A DNA stretch of 64,000 bases from Icerya purchasi (lineage: Eukaryota > Arthropoda > Insecta > Hemiptera > Monophlebidae): contig CM077116.1 in NCBI GenBank assembly GCA_039619475.1, positions 302,044,464-302,108,463 of the forward strand, written 5' to 3'. This document shows, one piece after another, positions 57,870 through 64,000 of this stretch. Both the position numbers and the translations under genes were made by a program. The notes under the pieces are model-generated. The model saw only the letters and a program-made list of their open reading frames with translations. It made no database searches and was not told the DNA's origin. Positions within the stretch are counted from its first letter, which is position 1; every line of letters starts with the position of its first letter.

Positions 57870-59130
57870 TATGTATAATATACATAAGTATCATGTAAAA
57901 ATCGATTATACCGTTATGAACTAGTTATAGAGAGATGACTCTATTGTTGGAAACGACTGAATTCACAAAATGTTAATCTCTACCGGCTGCAGCGGCAAAT
58001 CGGTTATTACTACCAAAATTTTAACCTGCTTATGAGACCCAATATTTAACTTCAAAAAGTTTTTGCAGATGAATTACGCATAACGAAAAAGGTATACCCA
58101 ACGTGTATTAAACGCTTATTGCAATTTGATGAAGTTGATCGTCTTTACAATAAATCTTAAAACAAGTCCATAATTTCCGTTATAAAAAAAAAATCGAAAG
58201 TTACGAATTTTTTCAAATGTAAAAAAAAAAACTGAAACACTGCCGTTCTATTAATTATTTCTCTCTGTTGTTTTCGAATATTCATTTAGGTTTTATTTTT
58301 CATCGCCGTACTCTCGGTGTCAACACTGACCCAACTACATGGACTTAGATCACCTACTCAGATTCTGAGGCGACCGGAGATAGAGAATATAAAGGAAAGA
58401 AGGAGGAGAATAACGGCTAGAGATGGGAAGGAAAGGATAAAGAAAGCATTGAAAGAGGTAGGAAGATCCAACGCCAATGAGAGTACTCAGGAAAAAGAGC
58501 AGGGCATTCAAAAAGGATATGGTTGGGGTCGCATATAAAGGAAGGATCAGTAGAGTGGAGAGGGCAAAAAGGAGAAGGTGAAAGAGAAAAAGAAAAACGA
58601 AAAAAGGAAAGGAGGGAATGACCAAGTCTCAGTCTGATTAATTCGTACTCTCATGCTTAAGAAAGAAAAAAATTGCACTTTTGAAATTAGTACAAAAGGT
58701 ATGAGTAATCCTGTCATTATAAATAAATTATAAATAAATACTTATCAGTCGATGAAAAAATGTTGGCAAAAAAATAATTCACGAAAATTTCAATCATGAT
58801 AATTTATTTGATTTCAGATGTACTATCACGACCGGACTATTTACTCCCTTCGGTGTCTTTATAACCAACTTCACTCTATCCCTTGAATAACTAAAGAAGA
58901 TTTGCTACTTCTATTTAATTAAAAAAGGCAAAGTCAAAAAAGTAACAGCGAAGTCGAACCGAAAATTTATAATAGCTGGAAGAGATCTAAATCGTACTCT
59001 GCTTCAAATTCGAATAATAATAATCTTTGTTAATATAGTATTATTTTCTCTTTCTTTGGTTTTCCCGAAATTAAAGGTAGACAATAATTCAAGTCTGCTC
59101 CAGATGTGATCTCTTCCAGATATTCACATA
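57870..59130. other. No gene supported; purine-rich block
   Basis: A GA-rich block at 58370-58620 gives a charged + frame (IENIKERRRRITARDGKERI and so on). A segment resembling GDG-ERI--AL--VG also occurs near 9052-9100, so it may be a repeat relic; too weak to name. Confidence 0.35.
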
Positions 59131-59134
59131 ATAC

Positions 59135-59135
<1 letters not shown>

Positions 59136-59176
<41 letters not shown>
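59136..59176. repeat. (AAT)n microsatellite
   Basis: About 13 units. Confidence 0.9.
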
Positions 59177-60204
59177 TATTTTTCTTTTGTCTGTTCTGGT
59201 GAGTTGAGATACTATTTTCGAATGCATTACTAACACGCTTTATTTAATATTTATACTCAGTTTAATAATTTTATTATTTTTACGGTATACTACATTCAGT
59301 TTCAATCATTTTATGCAATAGATGCGAAGGCGCAAACGCACCCACATTATCTTTTTAAAAAAGAAATTTTATGCATATTCATGAATTAGCTTTTTTTCTT
59401 CCGTCTTGACTTCGCAGATTATTAGAATTTAAAATTTTATTAGCCTAAAAAGGATTAGTCTATCCATAAACGTGTCACTTCCCGGAACTCGACATTCCAA
59501 ATTAAGGCCTCCAAAGAGAGTACGATTACAAATTATAGTCCACTGAAAAACTGAGAATGACTGTATCTGTCTTTTTATATCGCTAATTTGTATTATATAT
59601 TCGCAATTAAGTTTTGCTTTTACACATTGTTTATTTATATTTTAACATTAAATTACATGGGTCCGTATATAATAATTCAAAGAACAATAATAATAATAAC
59701 AAGGTTATGGGAAAAAAAGTAATTATTGTTCTGATAGTAATTGGTGCCCTTGGAGCATTCCACCCGACACCTGAGGAAACAACTAGTATAAATAAATGTT
59801 GTATGTTTTAACGAATTAAAAGGTACTTTGTGTCCGAGTAATATTTAAAACTATAACTTTGTAACGTAATTTAAGGTTTAAAAATACATAACTTATAATA
59901 TCAGTGAAACAAACGTTTACAGGAAGAAATAATACATAATAGATATAATAGGATTGACAGTACTCCAAAAATCAACGCCATTAGGAACTGCGCAGATACC
60001 TCTGTGACACTTACATTCCTGGATAGGATTCGAGACACAAAAACGTTCGTTCCGGCCGTAAAACAATAAGCCTGCGAGGAAATATAATAATAATAATAAT
60101 CAAATCAGTTTATTTATTTTTATGTACTAATTTATACATGATTAACAATAAAATGTTCACTACAAATGCGCATAATTGCGCAATTATTACACCACTCATA
60201 CTAG

Positions 60205-60385
60205 AATAAAATAGCTCGGTAGTCTAATAATAATTAAGATGTTTCGCTACCAAAAACCAGAAGTACAGATTTGAAATCCAATCGCTCCCAGGTTTATCCT
60301 GTGTGAAATTGAATCGGGCACCAAAGAAGTCTGGAAAAGTAAGGGCGGCAAATGGAAAGGAACAGCCCCTAATATTGTCTTCAGT
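60205..60385 (+). mobile_element. tRNA-derived SINE, copy 2 (diverged)
   Basis: The body matches copy 1 at 39163-39240: TGAAATTGAATCGGGCACC, then TCTGGAAAAGTAAGGGCGG and AAATGGAAAGGAACAGCCCC. The tRNA-like head is diverged (TAGTCTAATAATAATTAAGA at the A-box position, with a triplet insertion). Confidence 0.62.
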
Positions 60386-60424
60386 TTGATTAGGCTTAGT
60401 TTTTATTGGGGACCTTATTTTAAC

Positions 60425-60446
60425 TTGGGGAGGGGGGTGGGGGGCC
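60425..60446 (+). other. G-rich run, possible quadruplex
   Basis: GGGGAGGGGGGTGGGGGG contains three long G runs separated by single bases. It could fold as a G-quadruplex. No gene context supports a function. Confidence 0.4.
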
Positions 60447-60587
60447 TGCCAACCAAAGACCTTTACCCAGAAACAAAAGGTAAGGAAAAAAGTCGGTTAT
60501 ATTTTGACCCGATATTTTAACTTAATAGCCCTCGATGCGTTAATTATTATAGAACTAGTAAATCATTAACGATAGTACATTAACTGA

Positions 60588-60588
60588 A

Positions 60589-60620
<32 letters not shown>
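60588..60620. repeat. (ATT)n microsatellite
   Basis: About 11 units. Confidence 0.9.
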
Positions 60621-60629
60621 GTATGTCTA

Positions 60630-63600
60630 CAGGTATCAAAAAAAGGAGGAGGGTTTGAATCAGACATTAACCTATGATAAATAAAAGGGCGTTGGAAGTA
60701 TAACACGTGGTACTTTATCCATTTCGTAGTTATCAACTGTAATACAGAATTTCACAATAAGTTGTTAATCCATTAAAAATACTTTTTCCAAAAAAGGGGT
60801 TACAGCTGCATTTCAAAAAAGTTAAATACAAGTCAATTTGATTGAAGTTGATGAATTAAATCGTAAAATTATATGACACAGGTGAAAATTTTATTTCCGT
60901 TGCGTTCATTTCAATGTAAAAAAAAAAAAAAAAGATTTGCCTTTCAAGGAATGTTTTTAAAAAAATAATTAATTCTTCGATTAAAATGTAAACATGTAAA
61001 AAAGTTAAACGCTTCTATTGATGATAAGCGGGCCGAGTGTCATTAACCTATGATTCGTAACGTGTAGATACCACCGAAGATAGCAAGTTCCTCCAGCTCA
61101 GAACTCGTCTTCAGTTTTTCTCTGTTAGCCAATAATCGATACTGACCTACTTGAGTAACAACCGAACTCTCGAATCGTAGATCGATTAACCGGTGGAAAT
61201 GAAAAGTATCAAAACAAAAAAAAAATATTTGCCAATTTCTTGATAGCGGTAACGAAACCGTAATAAATATCAAAGAGGGGCTAAAATGATCATAAAAGAA
61301 ATCTCTACCCAATTAGGATCCAATAAGATTTAGGAAGGGTGTTATCCTAACTTGACGGCAGCTACATATGAGACGCAGTAAAACGATTACGATACGACAC
61401 CTCCTTCTTCCGATCTCGAAAGTCGCAGGCGATATATGTGTACAGCGAAAACTGGGAGAAATCCCTGTGTACGCTTTAATTTGTGATCATTCATTTTAAT
61501 AATTTCCATCACGTAACTCTAAGTCGAAAAAAACAGTAGAAACTCGTTAATATTTTAAAATAATTTTTAATCGTATTTCATATTAAAATTTAAATTAGTT
61601 AAGTGTATCCTATTTGATAATTAAATAAATTCCGGAACAGCTCACAATTAAAAAAAAAAAAAAAAAGATAATAATAAGTAAATTAATCAACACTAGGCTG
61701 CAAATGGTGTAATAATTAAGTACGGCATTTATCGATTCGAACTAAGCTCGAATAATCAGCTGATAGAGAGAACCAGCGGTTATTGCTGGTGAAACGTGCA
61801 TCAATAAATCTTCAGTCATTTCTACAACTTCCCATTCTATCCGTTACAAACTGAATTCTCGCTCGAATGGTACCGCCGCATGTGAGACCAAGTCGACCGA
61901 GCCGACCATAATGTCACACGACTACTCCGATAATCTGTCATGTTATAGCCACGAAATCGGTGTGCGTCTTCCGAAAAAGTATCGTTCAGAAAGTAATCGT
62001 ACTAGTAACCTATTGATGATCAGGCAAAATCGAGAAAACAAGAACTACATCAGCGTCCCGGTCGAACCATAAATTAATAATTATTACAAAAATCAGAGAC
62101 AACTCGAATGCCACAGTGCCTTTAGCAACAGGTTACACATTCCAGCAAGAGAAAAGGTCCTCTTCTGCATTATCTGCTTCATCGAAAGCGTGTGTGATAC
62201 TACTGCCCAGTTATATAAGAAAGAGGCACGGTACGAAACGGCTTATCGTCGACCGGATCCCACTACCTAATTTCAAACTGGTTCTATTATCGGTCATCCA
62301 GCAAATGGATAATGTAATCAGACAGCACGCTAATACAGACTAAATCTATACGAAGATCTTCTCTAACGTAGTCTACTTTTCTTTCTTTTTCAGCTGCTTA
62401 CCAAATTTCCAGTAATTTGCATACCAATAATGGCTGCAAAAATAACATCAATGTCTCTGCCATCAACGAAAAACTACGGCTGTCCTTTAGAAATCGACAG
62501 AAGAATCTCTAATTGACTTCCAATGCGCAAAATTTATACTTATTTTATTACCACAAAAAATAAAACCCCAGCAAAAAGTAACCGATAAGTGGTTGAAATT
62601 TAGAGTTTTTACATATTCCCGCTTACGCTAAACGTTTAGCATCTCCGTTTTTTACGGTAATATAGTTGATTGGGCAACGGTATTATAATATCGTTCGAGG
62701 GAAATCCAAATCCCCCTACTGAAAATATACAATTATCAACGTTTGCGTCGAATTAATGTGTCCATTCAGTTTATTTTTATAAAGGCAAAAAAAAAAAAAA
62801 ACCAAATTATAAAATATAATATTGATAATTAACGCAACTATTAATAAGAGGAGAAATATTAATATGTTACTTTTAATTATACAAAAATAGAAATTGAAGT
62901 TGTTAATTTCAATTACTTCTTTTTTTGTTATCTTATTTAATTTTGTTAATGTTAATTAGTTGAATTATTATTCGCTATATTATTTCGAATCATGTATAAA
63001 GTAATCAAACAATGACCGAGTTACTATTAATCGTTATCGCTGATACCTATGCCGGTCAGTGTTTATTAGATACGGCTCATTACATAAGATGGCCCCGTTT
63101 TTGTTGTTTTATTATCATCTGGTATGTATGCACTTTGCGTTTGTACATTTTATTCGATAATTAGTTGTGCTTTCCATGTTTATTTCCGACTCTTCTTTCT
63201 TTCTTTCTCGCTCATAATATTTTTCGTTTCGTATTCTCCTTTCTTTTTTGATTGCGTTTTCTCCGAATTTCGTCTTTGAAACAGTCCTGCTTCAAATTTA
63301 TTCGTATTTTTTTGTGCACTCTTTCGTAATAAACACATTTCACGAACAAATAACATTTCGCGTCCTCGTCAATCAACGATTAATAGTATTTAATATTATA
63401 AAATTACCAATATTCTATAACAAAATGACAGAACGGTTGTGGGAAGACATATTATTAATGATATTAAAAATAAGTTATCGGAGCTTCACTAAAATCAATA
63501 CATTATCTACAGATCACTTAAGAGCGAAAAATATTTAATCCGTAACTGACACTCTACATAAAAAATAACTGGACGAAAATAAAAAGTAATGGAAACAAAA

Positions 63601-63705
63601 ACAATTTATTTTAGCAGCTTCCTCGGAGAAAGAACATCTCTTTCTATTAAATTGTAAAGTCGATGTTTAATATTTTTTCGTCATATCATGTACCATATTG
63701 AAACA
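60630..63705. other. No gene supported
   Basis: A minus-strand frame at 61043-61312 contains LIDLRFESSVVTQVGQY and REKLKTSSELEELAIFGG, more protein-like than its surroundings, but it has no clear splice sites or family. The + frames at 62116-62343 and 63248-63538 are unsupported. Confidence 0.35.
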
Positions 63706-63711
63706 GAAGAA

Positions 63712-63713
<2 letters not shown>

Positions 63714-63746
<33 letters not shown>
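63714..63746. repeat. (ATT)n microsatellite
   Basis: About 11 units near the window end; the remaining 250 bases hold nothing recognisable. Confidence 0.9.
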
Positions 63747-63749
<3 letters not shown>

Positions 63750-64000
63750 TTTTTTGAGGGAACTTGTCAAAATAGATAAAAACCCCAAGAATTGAAAAAG
63801 GAGAAAAGGTATTAGATGTTTACACGATTAAGTATGGACGATAAAAATAACTGAAAAACCGAAATAACTGAAGGAGAAAAATATTGTAATTAAAACCTAT
63901 TTAACTCTTTTCTTTGCTTCGGTCTCTTTATTTTCGGCACACCTTTATCGTTACTCCGATTCCTAAATCTAATTCTTCAGCACTTTGTCTAATCTCTCTT

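Noticed and set aside
1..64000. CRISPR arrays, bacterial operons, riboswitches, rRNA
   Set aside because: No regularly spaced repeats with unique spacers, no ribosome binding sites and no rRNA signatures; the DNA is eukaryotic.

Overview
The window is AT-rich nuclear DNA from a eukaryote, almost certainly an insect. The evidence is spliced exons of a Golgi glycosyltransferase, several animal-type transposon families (mariner, pogo/Tigger, Ty3/gypsy, RNase H-bearing non-LTR elements, a tRNA-derived SINE), an interspersed repeat I recall as common in insects, and many (AT)n, (AAT)n and poly-A/T tracts. CpG is not visibly depleted, which would fit Hymenoptera, but I cannot fix the order. There are no bacterial-style operons, rRNA or CRISPR arrays. 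Most open frames in this window are chance frames in low-complexity or repeat DNA.

Layout. Positions 1-1100 hold the decayed 3' part of a LINE on the + strand. Positions 3545-6218 hold the most striking structure: an almost perfect inverted repeat with arms of about 830 bp around a 560-bp centre, plus an extra tandem copy of the outer left arm. Positions 7315-7533 and 13759-13980 are the first two coding exons of a minus-strand gene that I identify as Mgat2 (N-acetylglucosaminyltransferase II). Its 6.2-kb intron holds a LINE 3' end (9.1-10.1 kb) and a Ty3/gypsy remnant (10.9-12.7 kb), both antisense to the gene. The catalytic exons would lie below position 1, so the inverted repeat probably sits in intron 2. 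A broken mariner (14590-16393) lies 0.6 kb upstream of the Mgat2 start codon.

From 16.4 to 37 kb the sequence is mostly intergenic or intronic: hairpins at 17.6 and 18.3 kb, LINE reverse-transcriptase remnants at 23.2-24.65 and 25.26-25.76 kb, and a few minus-strand segments at 27.7, 30.1, 32.1, 35.9 and 36.9 kb that look protein-like and carry plausible splice signals but that I cannot identify. A palindromic MITE-like element (34.21-34.66 kb) is followed directly by the insect interspersed repeat (34.68-35.05 kb).

From 38 to 64 kb there is no gene I can support. The region holds a hammerhead-like motif (38.43 kb), two SINE copies (39.08 and 60.2 kb), a short mariner-type MITE (41.2 kb), a hairpin (42.5 kb), two copies of an unnamed repeat with terminal inverted repeats (43.05 and 57.6 kb), a mariner remnant of a second family (44.56-45.43 kb), a jockey-like LINE fragment (46.2 kb), a pogo/Tigger element with intact ends (49461-50566), an internally deleted mariner with intact ends (50756-51686), and microsatellites.

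Apart from Mgat2, which acts in N-glycan maturation, the window is a record of transposon insertion and decay. No multi-gene pathway is encoded here.
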